64,000 bases of DNA from the NCBI GenBank assembly GCA_020636775.1, contig JACJXF010000009.1, positions 30,085 to 94,084 of the forward strand, given 5' to 3'. Origin of the DNA: Bacteroidales bacterium (GTDB lineage Bacteria > Bacteroidota > Bacteroidia > Bacteroidales > GCA-2748055). Position 1 is the stretch's first letter, and each line of letters begins with the position of its first letter. Shown here piece by piece: positions 9,515-17,112 of this stretch. The notes under the pieces are model-generated. The model ran no database searches. It was given only the letters and a program-made list of their open reading frames with translations, and was not told where the DNA came from. The position numbers were made by a program, and so were the translations under genes.

Positions 9515-10150
9515 TTATTGGGGATTTTGAGAATTATATAACTCGACGGATTTTCTAATTTTATGTCTTCCGTTCACCGTGATCCAGATTGATCCGATTA
9601 ATGAAGCACTGGAAAAGCCAACTGCCGTCCAGCCAAAAACAGGCGAAGGATTCTTAACAAGAAGGCCCACCGATATTGAGGCCGCCAGACTCGCCCCCGC
9701 CAGAATTTTACCCGTTTTTATAAATTGAGTTCCCTTGTTATAGTATTTCAGTGCTCCATCTGAATCCTTATATTTAAGTCTTATTTCCTTGGGAATCAGA
9801 AGTAAATCCTTTTGATAAACACTCTGTGGTTTTTTGAAAGTCAGCGCCCCAGATGCTTCATTGGCTGTTGTTTCCTGATTTTTCGGTTTTGTCGTTGCAT
9901 CCGTATTTTCAAATACCTCACGTGTCCCGTTTTCATATTTAATCATAAACACATCAGACTTCGAAATGGTGTAAAAAGGACCTGTTGGATTTTCAAATTT
10001 CCTGTATTTAATAATGTCATTACTGATCTCATTAACAGTTGCCTTAATTTCATCACCTGTTCGCAACAGGATTACATCTTGCGAATACAGATCTGAGGAA
10101 AATGAGAAAAGAACAAGCCAAAAGCCGCAAAGCCAGGATAGGGTTTTCAT
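9515..10150 (-). CDS. Secreted protein sharing the N-terminal module of its convergent neighbour
   Basis: 211 residues; signal peptide 1-23 (L-Y-S-Q end). Residues ~24-80 match the first module of the protein at 8534-9481: Q-D-V-I-L-L-R-T-G-D-E-I, then I-K-Y-R-K-F-E-N-P-T-G-P-F-Y-T-I-S-K-S-D-V-F-M-I-K-Y. Instead of a barrel the C-terminal part holds a Lys-rich segment (about 105-145) and two hydrophobic helices (about 148-190), so it may be membrane-associated. Not recognised functionally. The shared module is common in Bacteroidota envelope proteins as far as I recall, but I cannot name it. Confidence 0.68.
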   Translation of the reverse strand: MKTLSWLCGFWLVLFSFSSDLYSQDVILLRTGDEIKATVNEISNDIIKYRKFENPTGPFYTISKSDVFMIKYENGTREVFENTDATTKPKNQETTANEASGALTFKKPQSVYQKDLLLIPKEIRLKYKDSDGALKYYNKGTQFIKTGKILAGASLAASISVGLLVKNPSPVFGWTAVGFSSASLIGSIWITVNGRHKIRKSVELYNSQNPQ

Positions 10151-10315
10151 TATACTGAAGATTTAGGAATGGTTATATGGTTCAGGAAAACTGAATTAAA
10201 ATTCGAACTAATTTTTGGATTTTCGATAAGGTCCGGAAAGAAAAAATGATAAAAGGAGATAAAAAATAAAGTGCAGCTTTGAAACTAATCCATTTATCCT
10301 TCAGGCTGCGTAAAA

Positions 10316-11020
10316 CTATTCCATCTTTGAAAACAAAAGATAATCGAAGTTAAAATTTCCCTGTTCAGCAATCTCAAGGGTAAGGATGTGTTTTCCTGCA
10401 GTAAGAGTCACCGTGGTAAGTGAATCCGCAAAATTCCAATGGTGCCATTGCCTCCAGGCGATGGGTTCGTTTTCATTATAGGTGCTTGGGATATTCAAAT
10501 TTGCTGTGGAATCGGTATCATCCAAATACAGCCGGATGGCTCCTCCCCGATTGGAAGTGTACATGGTCCCAATCTTGTATCGTCCGGTTTCCTTAACCTC
10601 AACTGTGTATCGGGTCCATTCACCGGGTTCTGTCCATCCAAGATATAGTTCACCCTCCTTTGGCTGGACGATGCTGTACGGGGAATTATCAATTGAATCG
10701 TGAAATTTAGTGTAAGAGATATCCGGCGACTCCCCTATCCTGAAGTTATTCAGATATCCCTCCCCCTTATTCAGACTGCCGCTGCCATTGTTGTTCCTGT
10801 CACTGTCAAAATAGGATAACGAATCTCCTCCGATGTCATAAAATTCGCATTCCACCTTACCCGGGATTTTTTGAATACCTCCTGCCCGGAGTGAATCGGA
10901 GTATGGAACTCCCTTGTAATTCGCAAGAAATCCGGAATTATTAGTGGAAGGTTTGGCTACGCAAGCTGCAGCAACAATTGCCGTCAAGAGAACAATACTC
11001 CAGGCTTTGAATGAAATCAT
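10316..11020 (-). CDS. CBM6-like carbohydrate-binding lipoprotein
   Basis: 234 residues from ATG 11020. This start gives a lipoprotein signal M-I-S-F-K-A-W-S-I-V-L-L then lipobox V-A-A-A-C; a longer frame from 11098 would run into the end of the upstream gene and bury the signal. The mature part resembles a family-6-type carbohydrate-binding module: E-C-E-F-Y-D near the start, G-W-T-E-P-G-E-W-T-R-Y-T-V, a central Y-K-I-G-T-M-Y-T-S-N-R-G-G strand pair, and the typical end G-N-F-N-F-D-Y-L-L-F. No catalytic domain is present. It follows the CBM9-like gene by 37 bp on the same strand, suggesting a shared sugar-related job at the cell surface. Confidence 0.75.
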   Translation of the reverse strand: MISFKAWSIVLLTAIVAAACVAKPSTNNSGFLANYKGVPYSDSLRAGGIQKIPGKVECEFYDIGGDSLSYFDSDRNNNGSGSLNKGEGYLNNFRIGESPDISYTKFHDSIDNSPYSIVQPKEGELYLGWTEPGEWTRYTVEVKETGRYKIGTMYTSNRGGAIRLYLDDTDSTANLNIPSTYNENEPIAWRQWHHWNFADSLTTVTLTAGKHILTLEIAEQGNFNFDYLLFSKME

Positions 11021-11057
11021 TTTTATGGGTATTTGAAAATATTGTATTCGGGAGATG

Positions 11058-12074
11058 CTATTGCTTAATAAAAATCCTTGATTCCGAAGTATTTTCATTT
11101 TTCAGACTCAGAACATACATTCCTGCTTCCATATCTTCAATACTAAAACTAATTTTGTTTTCAGTAAAATCAAGACTTTTAATTTCCCGGCCTGCCATAG
11201 TTTTTACAGACAGTCGATTGTTGAATTGCCCTGATGTCCCCAGTTCAACGCTTATTTCATCGGAAGATGGCACCGGGAAAACCTTAAAGCCTTCATTTTC
11301 CGAAACTTTCTGATCAACCCTGGTAGTTGCGGGTGGCATTAATTTCATACTTCCGAAATAATCTGCTGTTATATAATTGTCATTCGCAGTTGCCGAAGTC
11401 ATGTTCATAGAGCCGATAAAGTTCTCCCTTGTGGTACCTTTATCATTATCACAATAGGCAATGGTAAAACCCATCAGCTTATTAGGGCTAAGCTTTACCC
11501 TGCTGGCCTCCGGATCGTTCACATTAAATGCCGACGAATAATTTTTTATGGCCATTTCCCACAGGTATTTATGCGGAGCGACAGTATCCATGACCACCTC
11601 AATATTATTTTTGTAATTAACGGGTCCTCCGGAAGAATTCAGGTCAATGACATCATAAAAGATGCTTACATGGTAGGCAAAGGCATTATTATTAGTCTGG
11701 TGAAACCCTTTGGAGCGGTTTTCATCAATAAAAACTTCAACACAATCATCATCGTACCATTGAATTAAAGGATCAGAATGATCATCCGACAGAGAATCAT
11801 CAGTTACATCTACCAGCACATATAGATACAGACTGTCCCAGGCAACCTTAAATTTCCCTGTAAAATCGGCAGCAGAAACACTGCCATGCCATGGTATCCA
11901 TACCTGACTGATGGGATGCCAGTCTGTATTGGCCCAGCAATCTTCTGTTGCCTGTCCGTCAATGGTTACAGGAGTATCGGCGTGTATAGTAAAAATGGTA
12001 TCTGTCTGTGTCTGAGTAAAAGCTCTAGGGCTCAATGCCAGCAGCACAAACAATATCAGGAGGCATTTTTTCAT
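11058..12074 (-). CDS. CBM9-like sugar-binding protein with T9SS C-terminal sorting domain
   Basis: 338 residues; signal peptide 1-20. Residues ~25-245 look like a CBM9-type sandwich: I-D-G-Q-A-T-E-D-C-W, F-K-V-A-W-D-S-L-Y-L-Y-V-L-V-D-V-T-D-D, W-Y-D-D-D-C-V-E-V-F-I-D-E-N. The last ~75 residues are a type A T9SS sorting domain (F-K-V-F-P-V-P-S-S-D-E-I-S-V ... G-M-Y-V-L-S-L-K-N ... R-I-F-I-K-Q). The protein is therefore expected to be exported by T9SS and attached to the surface or released. Such modules usually accompany xylan- or mannan-type enzymes, but none is fused here; GH30 and GH130 genes lie about 4-6 kb away. It appears to be first in a two-gene run with the CBM6-like lipoprotein. Confidence 0.8.
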   Translation of the reverse strand: MKKCLLILFVLLALSPRAFTQTQTDTIFTIHADTPVTIDGQATEDCWANTDWHPISQVWIPWHGSVSAADFTGKFKVAWDSLYLYVLVDVTDDSLSDDHSDPLIQWYDDDCVEVFIDENRSKGFHQTNNNAFAYHVSIFYDVIDLNSSGGPVNYKNNIEVVMDTVAPHKYLWEMAIKNYSSAFNVNDPEASRVKLSPNKLMGFTIAYCDNDKGTTRENFIGSMNMTSATANDNYITADYFGSMKLMPPATTRVDQKVSENEGFKVFPVPSSDEISVELGTSGQFNNRLSVKTMAGREIKSLDFTENKISFSIEDMEAGMYVLSLKNENTSESRIFIKQ

Positions 12075-12602
12075 GGCTAAAAATTAATCGATTTGAGCCA
12101 GACAAAATACTGAAAAATTACTTTGGAACTGTTTTAAATTGAAAAAACATGTGGGAGGGATGGGGAGATGGGTATATTGAATTATTAGTTTGTACACTCA
12201 ACTACAAATTTCCCGCAGTGGGCGGAACAGGCTCTCCCCCAGATGGAAGCGGCATTGCGCATTTCCTTTTCAACCGAGTAAATAACTAAGACTTATTCCT
12301 CATAACTTACTCACTTAATTCAATTAGTTATAGGTAATAAAATGCAAATCAAATATTTGAAAAGATAAATAATACATAGTCCAATGCCCCACCCCAACCC
12401 CTCCCCCAGGTGGGAGGGGCTTAAGAGAGTTATCAACAGGAGCTAAAATAAAAACAGAAAAGAAGCTCATGTACCATCATTATAATTTGCAATTACACTT
12501 GATGCAGATGAGATTGAGCCCCTCTCCCTTGGGGGAGGGGTTGGGGTGGGGCGTTTTAAATGGTGTCTTGTCAACCATAAAAAAATCAAAATCGAATAAA
12601 CT
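12075..12602. other. Gene-free stretch with an inverted-repeat element
   Basis: 528 bp between the CBM9-like gene and the DUF4914 gene, with no convincing ORF. Its only clear structure is the pair of G/C-rich inverted repeats at 12386-12420 and 12518-12552, listed separately. The 12075-12385 part is AT-rich and shows no consensus promoter for the minus-strand gene. Confidence 0.7.
12386..12552. repeat. 35-bp inverted repeats flanking 97 bp (MITE-like element)
   Basis: The arms 12386-12420 and 12518-12552 are reverse complements with 32 of 35 matches; both contain the core CCCCACCCCAACCCCTCCCC. The 97 bp between them are AT-rich and non-coding. Each arm is also partly self-complementary (CCCCTCCC / GGGAGGGG), so both small hairpins and one long stem are possible. 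The composition contrasts strongly with the surroundings. I recall similar C/G-rich intergenic repeats in other Bacteroidota genomes, but no target-site duplication is obvious and no transposase is present. Confidence 0.65.
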
Positions 12603-14540
12603 CTAGTTTATACTATTCATCTCATAATCACTGGGAGTTATGAATGAATACTGGTAGTTCATGGGAATAATAGCATTATATTGTTCAACGGAGGCCCCGG
12701 CCAGACAAGCTTCAATAATCTTTTTGCCCGTTGCAGAGAGTTCCGGTTTCAGATAATCCTGCAATTCCCTTTTAAAAAAGTTATATAAGATCTCAGCTCC
12801 GGCATCGTAACCTTCCGGACCGACTTCAGTTTGTCTGTGCACCTGCAGAAACCTGGATGGAATTTTTGCACCTTCGATGGTTAAATAGTTTAGTTCATAA
12901 CCCAGCAGAGAGCATCGCGCTTCCTGGTACTGGTCGCTTCTTAGCTTTGCATTCCCCCGGCGTGTAAGATACTCACGCATAATCAGCTGGGGTTTAAATC
13001 CGACTTTCCAGACGCCAATATACTGATTCGGAACAAGGGTGTATCGCATCATTGGAGTTTGCATAATCTGTTCCAGCAACATGTTTGCCTGTGCAACCTT
13101 TTTCCCTGTAGCAAAGGGCCAGTATGAACCAACTCCTTCCGATTCCATTCCTTCACCTCCAACTATGCTGGGATTGGCATGTCCGCGGGGTGATACAAGC
13201 CGCCATAACCAGGCAAGTGCCGGAGGAAGAATATGAAAAAGTCCTATTATTCCATAATTTGGCTCTTCTCTTGAACAAGGTGGAGTGCGCACTCCAAAGC
13301 TTCTCACGTCGATGGATACAGGTTTGTTTATTACTCCCGGCACAATCTCCCTTGGTAAAATAACCCTGGGGTTGGGACAGGTTTTGCCGGGCTGATCTTC
13401 AATGTGATCCCAAACAAGAGCTGTACAGTCGGGCTTTGATTTAATATTCAGAAACAACAGCGGCTTCTTTGGCTTGATGGTTATTTTTTCAAGGAAGGGA
13501 TCATCTCCATAATCCTTTATGCCATCGACCCTAATAAACCATGAGTTCTCCGCATCCAGGACTGTAAGCTTACCGTTATCCTTCTGCACAGAAGGGTGGC
13601 ACAGAGCCATGTCATCCGTCATGGGATAAAAGGAACAAAAAATAGGAAGGTTAATAAGACGGGTTTCTGAGGTCTGAATATTCTGACCAATCAGTATTTG
13701 TCCGCTGGGTTCCCTGACTATATGCTGCAGCATCTCACTTTTCCCCCCACCGCTGGCGCCTTCGTGCATGAATGTTGTGGAGTTGTCATAAGGGCTAACC
13801 ACCTGAACCGTGGAACAGTGGGCGGTTATCCATCCTTCTTTTTCCCCTTTGGCAAGAAGGGCTCCGTATAATCCTTTTTTTGCACTGGGACCCGGATAAA
13901 GGTTATAGGAATATATTTCATGAAGTTCTTCAGATCGATTATGCACCACAACCTGTTTGCCTGCAAAGTGAGTATGCCTGAATGTTGGAGCAACATATAT
14001 TACAGATTCGGTAACAAATCCATTCGTCAGATCCTTTGCGGGCAGAATCCGCTGAAGCATGGAAAGTCCCATAGCAAAAAAACCAGCATTGGCAGGAGCA
14101 ATTGCTATTCCTGTAACCCCCAGATTTTCCCAGCCGGCAAAGTAAAAGAAAACAGCCAGCTCCTGTTCCTTAAGCCAGTTGAGGGTCTCAAGCTTAAGAC
14201 TGTCAAATTCATATCCAAATTTATCCCTGAACCTGGTTTTATCTGTAGGCAAATTATCTGAGATTGCCATGGTATCAGGATCTCTCCGACGCATATAGGG
14301 TTCTGTGTAATTTGCCGAAATCCCGTTACTTACCCTGTGAACCACAGCTTCTGTGAATTCACCCTTGCCCGGGATGTCATATTTGACCTGAAACGAACTG
14401 TTTTCGCCATTTACAGCAGCGTATGCCAACTGATCAACCGTTTCGTAAAAAGTGAATCCTTTGCACGATTTCAGCAGATTTTCTACATCAGAAGGGAGAG
14501 AGATATCTTTTTCCTTTAGAATTTTAAATAAATCGTTCAT
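12603..14540 (-). CDS. DUF4914-family protein with HprK/PEPCK-like P-loop
   Basis: 645 residues, no signal peptide, so cytoplasmic. It matches my recollection of the DUF4914 family. A Walker-A-like loop G-A-S-G-G-G-K-S-E-M lies near residue 262, preceded by F-M-H-E; the form G-x-S-G-x-G-K-S-E is the one used by HPr kinase/phosphorylase and PEP carboxykinase relatives, so a nucleotide-dependent phosphotransfer role is plausible. Several conserved-looking blocks follow (E-N-S-W-F-I-R-V-D-G-I-K-D-Y-G-D-D-P-F, S-P-R-G-H-A-N-P-S-I-V-G-G-E-G, Q-V-H-R-Q-T-E-V-G-P-E-G-Y-D-A-G). Substrate is unknown. The start codon is separated by a single base from the stop of the upstream GmhB-like phosphatase gene, so the two are almost surely cotranscribed and perhaps act on the same phosphorylated sugar. 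Confidence 0.75.
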   Translation of the reverse strand: MNDLFKILKEKDISLPSDVENLLKSCKGFTFYETVDQLAYAAVNGENSSFQVKYDIPGKGEFTEAVVHRVSNGISANYTEPYMRRRDPDTMAISDNLPTDKTRFRDKFGYEFDSLKLETLNWLKEQELAVFFYFAGWENLGVTGIAIAPANAGFFAMGLSMLQRILPAKDLTNGFVTESVIYVAPTFRHTHFAGKQVVVHNRSEELHEIYSYNLYPGPSAKKGLYGALLAKGEKEGWITAHCSTVQVVSPYDNSTTFMHEGASGGGKSEMLQHIVREPSGQILIGQNIQTSETRLINLPIFCSFYPMTDDMALCHPSVQKDNGKLTVLDAENSWFIRVDGIKDYGDDPFLEKITIKPKKPLLFLNIKSKPDCTALVWDHIEDQPGKTCPNPRVILPREIVPGVINKPVSIDVRSFGVRTPPCSREEPNYGIIGLFHILPPALAWLWRLVSPRGHANPSIVGGEGMESEGVGSYWPFATGKKVAQANMLLEQIMQTPMMRYTLVPNQYIGVWKVGFKPQLIMREYLTRRGNAKLRSDQYQEARCSLLGYELNYLTIEGAKIPSRFLQVHRQTEVGPEGYDAGAEILYNFFKRELQDYLKPELSATGKKIIEACLAGASVEQYNAIIPMNYQYSFITPSDYEMNSIN

Positions 14541-14541
14541 T

Positions 14542-15090
14542 TTAATGCTTTGTATATAAATTTTTTAAAATATAATCTGCTGCTTCAACAATGTTTTCCA
14601 TGACCAAAGTTCCCGGACTCACCTCCCTTAAGTGCTTCATGCCATGTCCGCTTAAAAGATAAACAGGCTTAACGCCGGCATTTAGTCCACATTCGACATC
14701 TGAGGGATGATCGCCCAGAATAAAGGAGCTTTGCAGGTTCAATTGGTAGTCGGACTTAGCCTGATTTATAAAAAACGGACTGGGTTTTTTACAATGACAG
14801 TTATCTTCAGTTCGATGAGGGCAAACATAAATTTCATTTATCAGAATTTCTTCTGCTTTCAATTTTTGCAGAAGGGATTCATTTACATTTTTCACTTCCT
14901 CTTCGGTAAGTATGCCTTTTGAAATTCCCGATTGATTCGTAATAATAAAAAACTTAAAGAAATTCTGCAGTTTGCGAAGGGCCTCGAAACAGCCAGGGAT
15001 GAAAACAATCTCATCCGCTTTTTTCAAATATCCCCGGTCTTCAATTATTGTCCCGTCTCTGTCTAAAAATAGCGCAGAGTTTTTCTCCAT
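14542..15090 (-). CDS. HAD-IIIA phosphatase, GmhB-like
   Basis: 182 residues. HAD motif I is F-L-D-R-D-G-T-I, motif II the T-N-Q-S-G-I segment, and motif III/IV lie in K-K-P-S-P-F and L-G-D-H-P-S-D; the Cys/His zinc-loop C-P-H-R ... C-H-C-K-K-P is typical of D-glycero-D-manno-heptose-1,7-bisphosphate 7-phosphatase (GmhB) and histidinol-phosphate phosphatases. The family removes a phosphate from heptose bisphosphate in LPS core synthesis, but no other heptose gene is nearby, and a second paralogue sits at 63184. A TATCTTTG element (minus strand, 15114-15121) is placed for a short leader, but has no clear -33 partner. It leads the DUF4914 gene by one base. Confidence 0.82.
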   Translation of the reverse strand: MEKNSALFLDRDGTIIEDRGYLKKADEIVFIPGCFEALRKLQNFFKFFIITNQSGISKGILTEEEVKNVNESLLQKLKAEEILINEIYVCPHRTEDNCHCKKPSPFFINQAKSDYQLNLQSSFILGDHPSDVECGLNAGVKPVYLLSGHGMKHLREVSPGTLVMENIVEAADYILKNLYTKH

Positions 15091-15173
15091 GTCCTCTCCT
15101 GTTAATTCGATAACAAAGATAATGCTTATTCCGATTATATGTTATCCAACATCATTTTTATTATCTAATTGTT

Positions 15174-15198
15174 AAAAAAAAACCCGGATTCCTCCGGG
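15174..15198 (-). terminator. Rho-independent terminator of the NTF2-like gene
   Basis: Perfect 6-bp G/C-rich stem CCCGGA/TCCGGG (15183-15188 and 15193-15198) with a 4-base loop, followed on the minus strand by a run of nine T (15174-15182). It sits 33 bp past the stop of the minus-strand NTF2-like gene and separates it from the GmhB-like gene. Confidence 0.85.
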
Positions 15199-15230
15199 CC
15201 AGATTCTGATTTGAAGGAATCGATAAATAA

Positions 15231-15587
15231 TTATTTATACAGCTCTGAATTATCCACGAAAATCAGGTAATCGAAAATCTTATCCCCCTTCATCTTAAAG
15301 GTATTTGAATAATCTACTGATAGTGTTGATCCGTCGTGTCGGGTGTAGGTAACATTTCCATTTACAAATCGAATCCCTTCAAGTTCGTATATCTCAAGAT
15401 TTTTATGCGAGAGGGAACGTATCGATTTGAAAAATCCATCCAGGAACTCCCCTATATTTTTTTTACCGGAAACCACCGGCATGTTGGCAAATTTAAAATT
15501 TGCATTGTCGTCAAGGAATGTCAAAAATGTTTTTGTATCCGACTCATCAATGGACTTGAAGAGTTTCAATATATCTTGCTTTGTCAT
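15231..15587 (-). CDS. NTF2-like / SnoaL-type small protein
   Basis: 118 residues from ATG 15587 (M-T-K-Q-D-I-L). An in-frame ATG 11 codons upstream adds a Lys-rich tail; a TATTTTTG -7 element at 15618-15625 (minus strand) would start transcription near 15611 and favours the shorter form. The pattern of a helix, F-L-D-D-N-A-N-F-K-F, G-K-K-N-I-G-E-F-L-D-G-F-F, then beta strands ending F-D-Y-L-I-F-V-D matches the cone-shaped NTF2 fold used by SnoaL-type isomerases, ketosteroid isomerases and many binding proteins. Function is not predictable. A single gene with its own terminator. Confidence 0.72.
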   Translation of the reverse strand: MTKQDILKLFKSIDESDTKTFLTFLDDNANFKFANMPVVSGKKNIGEFLDGFFKSIRSLSHKNLEIYELEGIRFVNGNVTYTRHDGSTLSVDYSNTFKMKGDKIFDYLIFVDNSELYK

Positions 15588-15734
15588 TTTGAATTTTTTT
15601 AAATGATTAACAGATTTCAAAAATAAGAATTTTATTTTAGGAATTTGAGATGTTTTTATCTTAATATAGAACGAACCTTTTTGAGAATAATATAATTAGG
15701 CATGTTCATGAGGTGAGTACTATAATACCAGATT

Positions 15735-16952
15735 TTACTTCCCTGATTTTCGGGTCTTATTCTTTTCAATCAGATGTATGACAGCATCAACGGATTTGCC
15801 GGTTGACAACAAATCAGCGGGACTGTTCTTCACGTAATCGATGAGTTTCACAATGCTTGTTTCTGCAACATGCAGACGGGTATCGGAGGATGCATAGTAA
15901 ATAAGAACCTTTCCGTCATCATCGGCGATCCAGCCGTTTGAAAAAAGCACATTGGAGACATCTCCGATTCTCTCTTCATTTTGCGGAGCCATGAAATATC
16001 CGGCAGGCTGATAGATTACTTTGCCAATATCCTTTAAATCCGTCATAAACATGTATAAGACATACCGGAGTCCGGCAGCCGTATTTCTCACTCCGTGAGC
16101 CAGATGCAGCCATCCTTCAGGAGTTTTAAGAGGAGCCGGTCCCAGACCGTTTTTGGATTCATAAATGGTATGATAAACCCGTGGATTAATTATTATTTCA
16201 TTTTTTACTTCTGGCTTTTCCATTTTGTCGATAAACCCAAGGCCAATTCCCCCGCCCTTCCCTGTTTCGATAAAACCATCCTGGGGTCTGGTGTAAACAG
16301 CATATTTTCTGTTAACAAATTCCGGGTGCAGGACAACATTTCTTTGCTGATCTGAGGCTGAAATCAGGTCGGGAAGCCTTTCCCAGTTCAGTAAATCCCT
16401 GGTTCGCACAATTCCTGCATTGGCCCTGGCAGCACTGGGATCATCCGGCATGCTTGCATCCTTTCTTTCCGTGCAAAAAATTCCGTAAATCCATCCATCC
16501 TCATGCTTCACCAGTCGCATGTCATAAACATTAATATCCGGATCGGCGGTTTCAGGAAGTTTAATCGGTTTCTCCCGGAACCGGAATTTTTCAACTCCAT
16601 TTTTACTTTCCGCAATGGCAAAATAGGACTTCCTGTCATATCCTTCCACCCGGGCCACCACAACATATTTTCCTTTCCATTTTAAAGCCCCTGCATTAAA
16701 GACAGCGTTTACTCCTATTCTTTCAAGCAGAAATGGATTAGTCAGTGGATTCAGATCATACCTCCATTCCAGAGGGATATGCTCAGCTGTCAAAACCGGA
16801 TTTATGTATCTCTGTACTATTCCGTTTGAATGCTTCACTTTTTTATTTGACTTTTCAAGCCGTTTTTTATACCGCTTTTTTAATCCGTAATATTTCCTGT
16901 CAAAATCCTTTAAAAGTTGATTGTGGGCTTTTTCCCTGTCGGCTGGTTTCAT
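15735..16952 (-). CDS. Glycoside hydrolase family 130 (mannoside phosphorylase-like)
   Basis: 405 residues, no signal peptide, so cytoplasmic. Recognised as GH130, the family of beta-mannoside phosphorylases that split mannosyl-glucose or manno-oligosaccharides with phosphate to give alpha-mannose-1-phosphate. Visible hallmarks: N-P-F-L-L-E-R-I-G-V-N-A-V-F-N-A-G-A, Y-V-V-V-A-R-V-E-G, D-P-D-I-N-V-Y-D-M-R-L, R-T-R-D-L-L-N-W, H-P-E-F, Y-T-R-P-Q-D and G-W-L-H-L-A-H-G-V-R. The likely proton-donor Asp is in D-I-N-V-Y-D-x-R. The N-terminal ~45 residues are unusually basic (K-K-R-Y-K-K-R-L-E-K). It is divergent from the GH30 gene (160 bp apart), suggesting joint use in breakdown of a mannose- or glucose-containing glycan. 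Confidence 0.82.
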   Translation of the reverse strand: MKPADREKAHNQLLKDFDRKYYGLKKRYKKRLEKSNKKVKHSNGIVQRYINPVLTAEHIPLEWRYDLNPLTNPFLLERIGVNAVFNAGALKWKGKYVVVARVEGYDRKSYFAIAESKNGVEKFRFREKPIKLPETADPDINVYDMRLVKHEDGWIYGIFCTERKDASMPDDPSAARANAGIVRTRDLLNWERLPDLISASDQQRNVVLHPEFVNRKYAVYTRPQDGFIETGKGGGIGLGFIDKMEKPEVKNEIIINPRVYHTIYESKNGLGPAPLKTPEGWLHLAHGVRNTAAGLRYVLYMFMTDLKDIGKVIYQPAGYFMAPQNEERIGDVSNVLFSNGWIADDDGKVLIYYASSDTRLHVAETSIVKLIDYVKNSPADLLSTGKSVDAVIHLIEKNKTRKSGK

Positions 16953-17112
16953 TTAATGCATATAAGTTTACCGGAATATCTTTCACAGATTATTTTTAAA
17001 AGGATTATATTGGCTCACTGGTATTCTCACTATCTTGTAGAAGTGAAAACCTGTATTCTGAAAACTGTTTTCCCTTTATTGAAAATCTGTTTGGTAAATT
17101 TATACAAATCCT

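Noticed and set aside
12386..12552. Rho-independent terminators formed by the C/G-rich arms
   Set aside because: The arms can form hairpins but no T-run follows on either strand.
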